Shown here piece by piece: positions 6,347 to 14,309 of a stretch of DNA of 29,974 bases (positions are counted from its first letter, which is position 1; every line of letters begins with the position of its first letter). The position numbers were made by a program, and so were the translations under genes. This DNA is from CAZIRF01 sp964541755 (GTDB lineage: Bacteria; Spirochaetota; Spirochaetia; Treponematales; Breznakiellaceae), in NCBI GenBank assembly GCA_964541755.1, contig CAZIRF010000036.1, positions 1-29,974 of the forward strand. Reading direction: 5' to 3'. The notes beneath the pieces are model-generated. The model did no database searches and was not told where the DNA came from. It saw only the letters and a list, made by a program, of their open reading frames with translations.

Positions 6347-7111
6347 TCACCTCCTCCTGAACAGCCGGTAACAGAGCAGGAGGATATTGTAGTATGCCCA
6401 CGGGAATATTCGCAAGGAATAAAACGGATTTTTGACAGCGTGCAGGAGCCCCTCGAGACCACGGTCCCAGAGGGCTTTTGACGGACGGTGCTTGCGTTCG
6501 GAGAATACGTCGAAGAGATCGCCGCACCACAGCTTGAGCCCCGGTCCCAGCCGCCGCAGATTGCGATAGATCCAGCGCTCCTCGCCCGGCACCCCTTCAC
6601 CCACCAAAAGGAGGGACGGAGACGCCTTTCGAATACCGGTTACAATGAGAGACTCTTCGCTTTTTCGAAAGCCGCCGTTGAAGCGCCCCACAATACGGAC
6701 GCCGGGAAAGGTATGCCGCAGGTTGCGCTCGGCTGTCTGAAGGCTCTTCTTGCGCGCCCCCAGAAGGTACAACGAGCGGTTGCGCGGCTCAAGGGCTCCC
6801 AAGAGATGTACCACAAGGTCGAAGGGCATCCAGCGCACTGCCCGCACCCCGCTTACAAAACGCAAGCCGCGAGTTATCGCCCGGGAGATGGGAATGACCA
6901 GGGAAGCCCCCAATACCCAGGCACGGAAGTCGTTGTTGCGACGGGCGCGGAGGAGGTCGGAAAGGCTCAAGAGTATAATCTGATGGGAACGCTCTTCGGA
7001 AAGGAGGGTATCGACAATGGCCGGGAGGTCTTCAGGCGCGACGACATCCACCGGGACCCTGAGAAACTGAACACGTGTTACATCGGGCAGGACGGGGTGC
7101 GAATGTGCCAT
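6347..7111 (-). CDS. WecG/TagA/CpsF-type glycosyltransferase (GT26)
   Basis: GT26 enzymes transfer ManNAc-type sugars onto undecaprenyl-linked acceptors for cell-surface glycans. The 254-residue product has the family pattern: an Asn-less SLSDLLRARRN segment near residue 50, then SLYLLGARKKSLQTAERNL with FPGVRIVGRFNGGF, then LLVGEGVPGEERWIYRN and the tail GLEGLLHAVKNPFYSLR. A hydrophobic C-terminus (AYYNILLLCYRLF) may tether it to the membrane. The ATG at 7109-7111 follows GGAG at 8-9 nt. It overlaps the end of rsmE by 34 bp, so the two are translationally linked. It ends 8 nt before the activator gene. The acceptor cannot be told from sequence. Confidence 0.85.
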   Translation of the reverse strand: MAHSHPVLPDVTRVQFLRVPVDVVAPEDLPAIVDTLLSEERSHQIILLSLSDLLRARRNNDFRAWVLGASLVIPISRAITRGLRFVSGVRAVRWMPFDLVVHLLGALEPRNRSLYLLGARKKSLQTAERNLRHTFPGVRIVGRFNGGFRKSEESLIVTGIRKASPSLLLVGEGVPGEERWIYRNLRRLGPGLKLWCGDLFDVFSERKHRPSKALWDRGLEGLLHAVKNPFYSLRIFPWAYYNILLLCYRLFRRR

Positions 7112-7935
7112 GACGATTTCTCCAGCATGATAATCTGTGCCGCAGCCAATGCGAAAAGGGCGGCAGTTTCGGTGCGCAGAACAGTGGGACCCAGAACAAA
7201 GGGCAAAAACCCCCGTTCCATAAAGAGAGAACACTCTCCCGGTGAAAAGCCCCCCTCCGGGCCAACGGCAACAACCAGTGTATCGGGAGTGCTGTCAAGA
7301 TACCGGTGAAGGGTATTCTGTGCAAGCACATCCTGGTGCATAAGGAGTGAACAAACCCGCTCTGCACCGGCGAGGAGGGCGTCACGCAAGTCGAGGGCTT
7401 CCAACGTACTTGCACACAGGTGTATGCGGCACGCCTGTGCGGCCCCCGACTGCTGAACAGCCTCCTTGGCAACACGCTCGAAGCGCCGGATACGGGCGGG
7501 AAAATCCTTCACGTCGGGGCGAACAACCGCATGTTCACCGACAAAGACGATGACATCCGCGACACCCAGCTCGCCCGCCTGTCGCACGATAAGATCGAGC
7601 TTCTGGCCCTTCGGCCAGCCCTGCATGAGTATCGTGCGAGGCAGCGTTCCGGTATGGGCGGCACGCTCCCGGTCGCGGGACTTCTCACGCTCCAGGGCGG
7701 GGGCATCGACTGGCAAATCGGCAGGGCCCTTTTCCGCACACAGCTCACACGAGAGGCTGTCGCGCAGCTTCTCGTATATGCGAAGGGTGTACTCCCGATG
7801 GCCGCCCGGCGAGAGGGCGCGAAAGGAATCCCCCACCCCCAGACGCAAGACCCGAGAAAGATAGCGGGCATCGCGTCCCCGCAGAGTAATGCGGCCATGG
7901 GAATCGGGCTCACTGGCGAGAAGCAAATGCCTCAT
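7078..7935 (-). CDS. rsmE: 16S rRNA (uracil-N3)-methyltransferase RsmE
   Basis: RsmE methylates U1498 of 16S rRNA with AdoMet in a SPOUT knot. The 285-residue product starts MRHLLL and has the N-terminal PUA-like region (LRGRDARYLSRVLRLGVGD), the QGWPKGQKLDLIVRQAGELGV helix region (about 105-125) and the knot motifs VGPEGGFSPGE (about 225-235) and LGPTVLRTETAA (about 248-259). An insertion of about 25 charged residues (around 70-98) lies before the catalytic domain and makes it longer than many RsmE proteins (about 245). No clear Shine-Dalgarno precedes the ATG. The gene follows the S41 peptidase by 66 nt and overlaps the glycosyltransferase. Confidence 0.94.
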   Translation of the reverse strand: MRHLLLASEPDSHGRITLRGRDARYLSRVLRLGVGDSFRALSPGGHREYTLRIYEKLRDSLSCELCAEKGPADLPVDAPALEREKSRDRERAAHTGTLPRTILMQGWPKGQKLDLIVRQAGELGVADVIVFVGEHAVVRPDVKDFPARIRRFERVAKEAVQQSGAAQACRIHLCASTLEALDLRDALLAGAERVCSLLMHQDVLAQNTLHRYLDSTPDTLVVAVGPEGGFSPGECSLFMERGFLPFVLGPTVLRTETAALFALAAAQIIMLEKSSWHIRTPSCPM

Positions 7936-8001
7936 ATCAGCGAGGAAGGACCACAGCCATATGCATCAGACCGGCCATCAACACGAAGCGACCCCCAGCT
8001 G

Positions 8002-9531
8002 CTAGCGGGACACATCTTCATCAGCAATATCTTCTTCTTCAATCTCGAGGAGGTGCTCATCCTGGAGTTGCTTGAGACTCTTGACGCCCGAAAGAACCTC
8101 ATCCCAATCATCCTCGCCAAACAAATCGACCGCCGCCTTGAGCTGAATATCGTACTCCAAGTCGTAGACCGGGGCGATAACCGTCCGGTTGAACTCGTCG
8201 CGCAAGAGGCGTGATACAAGGGTCTGCGAAAGCGGATACGTCGCCAGGATCGCCTTCACCTCACGGGCAATGGCGGCGGCATCGGCCGTGGGGTTCTCTT
8301 TTACAAAACGCCGAATGCGCCCGGATTCAAGGAGCTTGGAAAAGGACTCCACCTCTTCATCGCTCAGTTCGGGAACAAGAATTTCGCGATCCGGGGGAAT
8401 ACCGATTTTGTCAATGTTTACATCGCTGGGGGTATAATAGCGGGCAGTTGTAAGCTTGAACCCGGTCGAACCGAGAGGATACACCTGCTGAACAGAGCCC
8501 TTGCCGTAGGATTTTTCACCCACGAGAATGGCCCGACCGCGATCCTTGAGGGCGCCAGCGACAATCTCGGAGGCAGACGCGGAACCACGATTTATAAGGA
8601 CTACAACCGGGATGCGAGGATTCACAAGTGTTCTGCGGGTCGCGTTGAAAACCACGTTATCCCCGGAAATTCGGCTGCGGGTCGAGACGACTACCCCGCC
8701 ATCGAGGAAAATATCGCAGATGTCGATAGCAGACTGAAGCAGCCCGCCGTAGTTGTTGCGGAGGTCAAGTATCAGTCCTTTGTATTTTGACTTTGTGAAC
8801 CCGGCAATGGCCTCCCGGCTGCGCTCGGCGGTGTTGGGAGTGAAGGTGGTAAGACGCAAATAGCCGATATCACCAATCATGGCGCTCTTGACGGTGGGCA
8901 CTTCTATTATCGCCCGGGTCAAGGTGACGGGAAACTCGAGTTTTTCGCCGCGGCGAATGAGAATCGTTACATCGGTGCCGGGGACGCCGCGCAGGTGGGC
9001 GAGAACCTCCTCCATCGACATCTTGCCCGTGGAGGCCCCCTCGATTTCAATAATGAGGTCACCGGGATTGATGCCGGCCTTCCAGCCGGGAGTGTCCTCG
9101 ATGGGAGAGGCCACTTCGACGAATGAAGGGAGATCGGAGCCGGGGGGGACAATCTGTTTGTTTATATAGAGACCGACACCGCCAAAACTGCCACGCGTCG
9201 TATCGTTGAGGTCGCTCATATCCGATTCCGCCAAAAAGGTCGAATAGGGATCTTCAAGCGCCTCGAACATACCCTGCATGGCCCCTTCATAGAGCAGCTT
9301 GGGGTCGATATCGTCTACGTAGTTTTCGCGGATGAAGTCGAAAACGTTCTGCATGATCATCGCATAGCGACGGGCATCGTCCTCCGACTGGCTGTCTCCG
9401 GACTCGGCCGAGGCCATGGGAACGGCAAAAAAGACGAAGAGCCCCCCTAAAAGCAGGGTGGAGAGGACCCAGGCGAGGGTAAAAGGACGTGACGGGCGGG
9501 CCGAGTCGACCGGCCGGGGTTCATTGTTCAT
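8002..9531 (-). CDS. ctpA: S41 family C-terminal processing peptidase (CtpA-like)
   Basis: CtpA/Prc proteases trim C-termini of exported proteins in the periplasm. The 509-residue product has a cytoplasmic N-tail, one membrane anchor (about 17-43), a PDZ domain (about 114-205; FGGVGLYIN, INPGDLIIEIEG) and the catalytic core with GYLRLTTF (223-230), LDLRNNYGG (255-263), the serine motif GSASASE (316-322) and the lysine motif SYGKGSVQ (341-348). The acidic 100-residue tail is an addition to the basic fold. The ATG at 9531 lies 6 nt below a -10 hexamer; GGGAG is too close to act as a normal ribosome site, so a leaderless start is likely. It heads the minus-strand operon that runs to 5059. Confidence 0.95.
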   Translation of the reverse strand: MNNEPRPVDSARPSRPFTLAWVLSTLLLGGLFVFFAVPMASAESGDSQSEDDARRYAMIMQNVFDFIRENYVDDIDPKLLYEGAMQGMFEALEDPYSTFLAESDMSDLNDTTRGSFGGVGLYINKQIVPPGSDLPSFVEVASPIEDTPGWKAGINPGDLIIEIEGASTGKMSMEEVLAHLRGVPGTDVTILIRRGEKLEFPVTLTRAIIEVPTVKSAMIGDIGYLRLTTFTPNTAERSREAIAGFTKSKYKGLILDLRNNYGGLLQSAIDICDIFLDGGVVVSTRSRISGDNVVFNATRRTLVNPRIPVVVLINRGSASASEIVAGALKDRGRAILVGEKSYGKGSVQQVYPLGSTGFKLTTARYYTPSDVNIDKIGIPPDREILVPELSDEEVESFSKLLESGRIRRFVKENPTADAAAIAREVKAILATYPLSQTLVSRLLRDEFNRTVIAPVYDLEYDIQLKAAVDLFGEDDWDEVLSGVKSLKQLQDEHLLEIEEEDIADEDVSR

Positions 9532-9537
9532 GCTCCC

Positions 9538-9565
9538 ATTTTATGGAGCGGCCTCGATTTGTCAA
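9538..9565 (-). promoter_or_regulatory. Promoter of the S41 peptidase operon, predicted leaderless
   Basis: On the minus strand a perfect TTGACA (complement of 9560-9565), a 16-nt spacer and TAAAAT (complement of 9538-9543) are followed by 6 nt before the ATG at 9531. Confidence 0.65.
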
Positions 9566-9620
9566 CTGCGTAAGGACCTGCACCACTCAATACAGCCCGT
9601 TGGAGAAGAGAGTCGGCCCC

Positions 9621-9649
9621 TTGACCCGAATCGCGTATGACCGTAGAGT
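9621..9649 (+). promoter_or_regulatory. Promoter of the membrane protein-MinD operon, predicted leaderless
   Basis: TTGACC (9621-9626), a 17-nt spacer and TAGAGT (9644-9649) are followed by 6 nt before the ATG at 9656. No ribosome site is present. It is divergent from the S41 promoter in the same 124-bp gap. Confidence 0.6.
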
Positions 9650-9655
9650 TTTTCC

Positions 9656-10141
9656 ATGCGACGCATTAGCCCGGGAGCCCTGATACTGCTTGTCTACGAT
9701 ATTTTCCGTATTGTGGTACTCATCCGCACATTCGGAGCCCTCACCGAAGCCCTTGCGGGCTACGAACGCGCTGCGGTCATGGCCTTGGGCGTACCGCAGG
9801 CCCTCTTTACCTTCATGGCTCTCTTCCTTCTGCTCGACTCCAATGCATACCGACCCTATGTGCCCCTGTACACGGCCGGTAAAATCCTTTCGGGCCTTCT
9901 CTTTTTCATCATTTCCATACTGATGATTCCCGCCGTTATCGAAAACGGTGCATATATCAATCCCGCGAATCTCGCACGAACGGGCACCCTTTTTGCAATC
10001 GGCCTCTTCGACGTCCTTTCGCTCATTCCCATGAACATTGTCAATCGCCGTGTTGGCACGACCAGTCGTGTTGGCACGACAGCACACAACGCGAGGATTG
10101 AAAACAACCGGCCACAACAGCCGGCGGAAGGAGTACACTGA
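9656..10141 (+). CDS. Small polytopic membrane protein of unknown function
   Basis: I do not recognise this 161-residue protein. It has about four predicted membrane helices, roughly at residues 6-25 (ALILLVYDIFRIVVLI), 37-60, 70-95 (LLFFIISILMIPAVI) and 105-127 (TLFAIGLFDVLSLIPM), followed by a hydrophilic tail of about 35 residues. The tail holds a duplicated hexapeptide RVGTTS/RVGTTA encoded by an 18-bp tandem hairpin repeat. Its stop overlaps the start of the MinD-like gene (TGATG), and GGAAGGAG near 10126-10133 serves that gene, so the two are co-translated. The pairing suggests a membrane partner for the ATPase; that is inference. Confidence 0.7.
   Translation: MRRISPGALILLVYDIFRIVVLIRTFGALTEALAGYERAAVMALGVPQALFTFMALFLLLDSNAYRPYVPLYTAGKILSGLLFFIISILMIPAVIENGAYINPANLARTGTLFAIGLFDVLSLIPMNIVNRRVGTTSRVGTTAHNARIENNRPQQPAEGVH
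10049..10080 (+). repeat. 18-bp tandem hairpin repeat within a coding sequence
   Basis: CGTGTTGGCACGAC occurs at 10049-10062 and 10067-10080, an 18-bp period. Each copy is itself a palindrome around TTGG; the second forms GTCGTG-TTGG-CACGAC. It encodes the duplicated RVGTT in the tail of the small membrane protein, keeping the frame. Confidence 0.7.
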
Positions 10142-11280
10142 TGCGCATACTGCCCATTGCCAGCGGCAAAGGTGGCGTGGGAAAGTCCATGTTTGCGGCC
10201 AATCTCGCCGTCGCCATGGCCCAAGCCGGTAAAAAAGTGGTCCTCGCCGACCTCGACCTCGGGGCTTCCAACCTCCACCTCATTATCGGACACCGTGCCC
10301 CGCCGGTGGGAATCGGCTCCTTCCTCAACGACACCAAAATTGACTTCAACTCCCTCGTGGCGGATACCGATATCCCCAACCTGCGTTTCCTTCCGGGCGA
10401 CGCGGAAATACCCGGGAGCGCCAACCTCAAGGCCAACCAGAAAAACGCCCTTGCGCGCCGCCTGTTGAGTCTCGACGCCGACATCCTCATCCTCGATTTG
10501 GGGGCAGGGACCCATCAGTCCATACTCGATTTTTTCCTTCTCTCCGGGCAGGGCATTGTCGTTACCGCCCCCACGGTAACCGCGACCCTCAACGCCTACC
10601 TCTTCCTGAAGAACGCCGTCTTTCGGCTTATGTATTCGTCCTTTTCCAAGGGCAGCGAGGCCCTCAAGTACCTGGAATCCCTTCGCAAAGAAGGCGGCAG
10701 CCTGCAAAAACTCTACGTACCGAAGCTGATGGACGAAATTGCACGAGTCGACCCGGAATCCCACCGCAAGCTCAAGGAACGACTCTCGTTCTTCCGCCCG
10801 CGGCTGGTCATGAACATGATAGACGACCCCAAGGATGCGGAAAAAGCCCTTAAAATCCGGCGTTCCTGCGCAGAATATCTGGACGTACAGCTTGAACACC
10901 TGGGCATCATCTACCGCGACAGCCTCCAGGACACAGCGCTATCGGCTCGCCTTCCCATCATCCTGTACAAGAACCAGTCCATCATTGCACAGGCCATCTA
11001 CCGCATCGCTGATAAAATCCTTCAAACAGAGGAAGAAGGGGCCATTCTTGAAGGACGGACCATCGAGGAGAGCTTCCAGGAGGCAAACCTCGAAGCCGAA
11101 ATCGACTTCCAGTCGCGAATGGGCTACGTCGAAGATCTCCTGCACTGCGGTGCACTGAGCGTCGGGGAACTGGCCGAAATCGTGCGAAGCCAACAGTTTG
11201 AAATAAACCAATTGCGCAAGGAAAACCTCTTTTACAAGAGCAAGCTCTCCAAGGCCATGGCCTTGGGCTTCACTCCTTGA
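10141..11280 (+). CDS. MinD/FlhG-like P-loop ATPase
   Basis: MinD/ParA ATPases act as membrane- or pole-associated positional switches; FlhG sets flagellar number and place. The 379-residue product opens with the deviant Walker A GKGGVGKS (9-16, with the signature lysine at 10), then LADLDLGASNLH (switch I region) and ILILDLGAGTH (about 116-126, Walker B). TAPTVTATLNAYLFLK (about 141-156) resembles the FlhG-type TPTALTDAYALIK segment. A C-terminal extension of about 80 residues ends in a helix (EINQLRKENLFYKSKL) that may be a coiled coil rather than a MinD-type amphipathic membrane anchor. The start is fixed by GGAAGGAG at 7 nt and the TGATG overlap. The FapA-type gene follows, supporting a role in localisation or motility. 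Confidence 0.83.
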   Translation: MRILPIASGKGGVGKSMFAANLAVAMAQAGKKVVLADLDLGASNLHLIIGHRAPPVGIGSFLNDTKIDFNSLVADTDIPNLRFLPGDAEIPGSANLKANQKNALARRLLSLDADILILDLGAGTHQSILDFFLLSGQGIVVTAPTVTATLNAYLFLKNAVFRLMYSSFSKGSEALKYLESLRKEGGSLQKLYVPKLMDEIARVDPESHRKLKERLSFFRPRLVMNMIDDPKDAEKALKIRRSCAEYLDVQLEHLGIIYRDSLQDTALSARLPIILYKNQSIIAQAIYRIADKILQTEEEGAILEGRTIEESFQEANLEAEIDFQSRMGYVEDLLHCGALSVGELAEIVRSQQFEINQLRKENLFYKSKLSKAMALGFTP

Positions 11281-11326
11281 CGCCCACCTGTACTATACTG
11301 ATGACAACAGGAGCGTGTGAGCGTCA

Positions 11327-14266
11327 ATGGCCGGAACTTTGATCCACGGCGACTTATCGGTCAAGACCGACAGCCTCGAAACAGAGGCTCTTCTCGTCTT
11401 TATCCCGCAAGAGGGTGGCCGGGAGTGGAACGCCGAAAGCATAGTCAAATACCTCGGGGAGGAGCGCATCACCCCCCTGCCCTCTACGCGCGCCCTCGAG
11501 GAAACCCTGCAAAAATGGAGCAAGATTGGCGAACAGGCAAACGTACTCATTGCCCGGGGCACCCCGCCACAAGAGGCGACCCCCGAAAAAGTCAAATGGC
11601 AGGTTGGGGCCATCCCCGAGGACCTTACGGCTCTGGCGCAAGAGACCATAGAGCGAGCCAAAGCCCCCGAAATCTGGAAAACCGTTACGTCACGGGTAAA
11701 ACGCGAATCTATTGTAAAGAAACCGGCGGCCCTGCCCTTCCTGCCCCCCAAAGAAGAGCGCATAACCAGCTGGGAACAGACAGAGAAAAAAGAAGCCGTT
11801 TATGTCGACGCGAAGGTACTGGAAAGCCGATGGACACCCGCCGGGGAAAGCATCGGGGCAATCATGGCCGCAAAGCCCGGCAAGAGCGGCAAGAGCGTCT
11901 TTGGCCAGAACATCCAGCCCGACCTTGGCGCAGACACGGGTTTCCATACCGGGCAATACATCCGGCGAGAACGGAATGAACTCTTCGCAGAAAAAGAAGA
12001 TATCGTTCGGATAGGAAAGAACTGGGCCGATATCCTGCCGCTGGCCCGTCACCGCCTCGAATTCGGCCGGGGCAGCGACGGGATTACCCCCGTCGCCCGC
12101 TTCATTCGCGGGGATCGCCGCATCGCCCCGCCAGACCCGACCGCCGTACTTGAAGAGGCAGCGGGGGCCGTGGAGAACGAAGAAGAACTCGTTATCCGCG
12201 AAGAACTTGAACGGGAAATTACCAACGCAATGCGCGGGAGCGAAGACCTTGTCGTCATACCGCTGCTCAAACCGCGCGAGGCACTCGCCGAAGTCCGCAT
12301 CGAAGAAGGCGGCCTCAAAGCCACCCTCAAGCTGCGAAAAGCCCTCGCCGGCCATCCGCCCCTGGAACTCAAGGCCATATCCGCCGCAATCAAGGAATCG
12401 GGGGTACGCGGCTTCAAAGCAGAAGAAGTAAAAACCGCCATACTCGACTTCATGAAGAGCGAACGGCTCGAACTGTACAACTACGTCCTTGTAGAAGGCC
12501 GGCCGCCCACCCGCGGGGAAGACCGCACGGCAAGCCTGAGCGCCGCCTTTGTACCCGAAGCAAAGAAGGCGACGCTTATCGAGCGGATCAAAACCCTGGA
12601 TGCGCAAGAAGCGCACGAAGAGCCGCCCTTTGCCCCGCACATGGACTGCCAATTCGCCCCCGTCCAGCAGGGCCAGAAGGTCATTGATCTGGGGCCACCC
12701 TCGCCCGGGACACCCGGCATGGATGTACGGGGACAGGTTCTCCCCGGCATCCCCGGCAACGACCCCGAACTCAAACTGAGCGAGGGCCTGCGCCTCGTGC
12801 GCAACGAGGTTGTGACCGAACGCGAGGGGCTCTTTATTGTGGAAGCCGCTGAACAAACTGTACGCGCCCGCATCGTCCCCTATCGCGATGCGGAGGTACA
12901 AGTTCAAGTAAGCCAGGACGGCATGAAGGCCTGGCTGGTTCTCGAAAAGGGCGAGGGCGCCGGCCTTCCCCTCTCGCGGGAAGAGATCGACCTCCACCTC
13001 AAGGAAGCCGGCGTTATTGCGGGGCTCGACGAGGACATCATACAACAGGCCCTTGCGATTGCGCGCCGCGACGGCAAGACAGAGGCCATCCTCATTGCAA
13101 AGGGGACAGCGCCTGTCGCGGGGGGAAGCACCACGATTACCTGGCTCGTCGAACGGGCTTCGGGCAAGGCGGTTGTTCTCGATGAAGGCGGCAGGGCCGA
13201 CTTCAAGAACCAGGACCGCTTCTCGAGCGTCAAGGAGGGTATTCCCCTCGCGGAAATCATCAAGGAAGGCGATGACGGCAAGCCCGGTTTCGACGTACGC
13301 GGCCGCGAACTGGCTCCACAGAAGGGCACCAGCGTCGAACTCGACCACGACGAGAGCATACGGGAAGAGGCAATACCCGGCGGTATCCGGCTCATCGCAG
13401 CCCGGACGGGCGAACTCGTGTACGACGGCAAGAGCCTCAAAATAAGTGCCATTCACGCCATAAAGGGCGATATCGGTACGGGGACCGGGAACGTCAAGTT
13501 TACCGGGGAAGTGCGCGTATCGGGGTCGGTCAAGGCGGGCTTTGCGGTTGTGGGCGAAGGCGATGTCTTGATTGGCGAAACCGTCGAGGCGGCCTTGGTG
13601 TCTGCCGGGGGCAAGATTATCATAACGCAGGGGGTGGTGGGCGCCGGCAAGGCAATCATACGCGCCAGGCAGACCATCGAAGCGGGTTTTGTGGAGCAGT
13701 CCACCCTGCTCGCGGTGGAAGATATCAGAATAAAAAACGGCTGCCTTCTTTCCAACGTCAAGACGAACGGGAAGCTCTGGCTCGTCGGTGAAAAGGGCCA
13801 CCTTATTGGAGGCATTTGCCGCGCGCGCAGCGGCGTCGAGTGTGCAAACCTGGGCAGCGAGCGGGGCGCCCGCACCGAAATATCCTTTGGGCAGGACTAC
13901 CTCATACAAGATCAAATCGAAGTAACTGAGCGCGAGCTGGAAAAGCTCAAGGCAGCCCTCGCGGATCTCGACAAGAAGCTCAAGGCCCTCGAAGGACAGA
14001 GTTCCCCGGCCCTCAACGCTGCCCGGGCGGAAAAAGTGCGCCTGATGAAGCTTACCGAAAAATACGGCATGCACCTCTTTACCCTGCGCGAGAAGTTCGA
14101 GGAACACCATGAATCGGGCATCCTCGTACGCGGGGCCGTCTTCCCCGGTGTTGTCATGGAGAGTCACGGGCGCTACTATGAAGTCAAGCAGAAGAAGACC
14201 CAACTCGCCTTTGTCTTTGACCGCGAGCTGGGACGCATTCAGGAAAAACCCCTGAAAAACAGTTAG
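11327..14266 (+). CDS. Very large FapA/DUF342 protein with three N-terminal modules
   Basis: FapA-family proteins are linked to flagellar assembly or placement and carry a polymer-like beta-helical core. This 979-residue member is about twice the usual 450-650. Three degenerate copies of the N-terminal module are visible: about 8-93 (ending LIARGTPP), 322-408 (ending LVEGRPPT) and 526-608 (ending LIAKGTAP). Modules 2 and 3 align along their length (GGLKATLKL/DGMKAWLVL; AIKESGV/HLKEAGV). Each is followed by a G-rich segment (GMDVRGQVLPG at 464-474; GFDVRGRELAP at 654-664). A repetitive beta-helix (about 708-830) and a coiled coil (about 862-925) finish the protein. No signal or membrane segment is seen. 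It follows the MinD-like gene by 46 nt. An in-frame stop before the ATG at 11327 excludes a longer start; AGGAG is 13 nt away. Confidence 0.85.
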   Translation: MAGTLIHGDLSVKTDSLETEALLVFIPQEGGREWNAESIVKYLGEERITPLPSTRALEETLQKWSKIGEQANVLIARGTPPQEATPEKVKWQVGAIPEDLTALAQETIERAKAPEIWKTVTSRVKRESIVKKPAALPFLPPKEERITSWEQTEKKEAVYVDAKVLESRWTPAGESIGAIMAAKPGKSGKSVFGQNIQPDLGADTGFHTGQYIRRERNELFAEKEDIVRIGKNWADILPLARHRLEFGRGSDGITPVARFIRGDRRIAPPDPTAVLEEAAGAVENEEELVIREELEREITNAMRGSEDLVVIPLLKPREALAEVRIEEGGLKATLKLRKALAGHPPLELKAISAAIKESGVRGFKAEEVKTAILDFMKSERLELYNYVLVEGRPPTRGEDRTASLSAAFVPEAKKATLIERIKTLDAQEAHEEPPFAPHMDCQFAPVQQGQKVIDLGPPSPGTPGMDVRGQVLPGIPGNDPELKLSEGLRLVRNEVVTEREGLFIVEAAEQTVRARIVPYRDAEVQVQVSQDGMKAWLVLEKGEGAGLPLSREEIDLHLKEAGVIAGLDEDIIQQALAIARRDGKTEAILIAKGTAPVAGGSTTITWLVERASGKAVVLDEGGRADFKNQDRFSSVKEGIPLAEIIKEGDDGKPGFDVRGRELAPQKGTSVELDHDESIREEAIPGGIRLIAARTGELVYDGKSLKISAIHAIKGDIGTGTGNVKFTGEVRVSGSVKAGFAVVGEGDVLIGETVEAALVSAGGKIIITQGVVGAGKAIIRARQTIEAGFVEQSTLLAVEDIRIKNGCLLSNVKTNGKLWLVGEKGHLIGGICRARSGVECANLGSERGARTEISFGQDYLIQDQIEVTERELEKLKAALADLDKKLKALEGQSSPALNAARAEKVRLMKLTEKYGMHLFTLREKFEEHHESGILVRGAVFPGVVMESHGRYYEVKQKKTQLAFVFDRELGRIQEKPLKNS

Positions 14267-14288
14267 CGGGCGGGCGCTTGCCCCCCGC
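14266..14288 (+). repeat. GC-rich hairpin between fapA-type gene and lgt
   Basis: GCGGG-c-GGGC (14266-14275) pairs with GCCCCCCGC (14280-14288) as a 9-bp stem with one bulged C and a GCTT loop. It begins at the stop codon of the FapA gene. With no T-tract it is more likely an mRNA-stabilising or attenuating structure than a terminator. Confidence 0.4.
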
Positions 14289-14309
14289 ACACACCCAGGA
14301 GAACCGACC

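Noticed and set aside
6340..6600. Extending the sigma-54 activator upstream to 6600
   Set aside because: The added residues are low-quality and overlap the glycosyltransferase gene. The receiver begins at the TTG at 6339 behind GGAGG.
11277..11299. Promoter before the FapA gene (TTGACG and TATACT)
   Set aside because: The spacer would be only 11 nt. A weaker -35 is possible but not supported.
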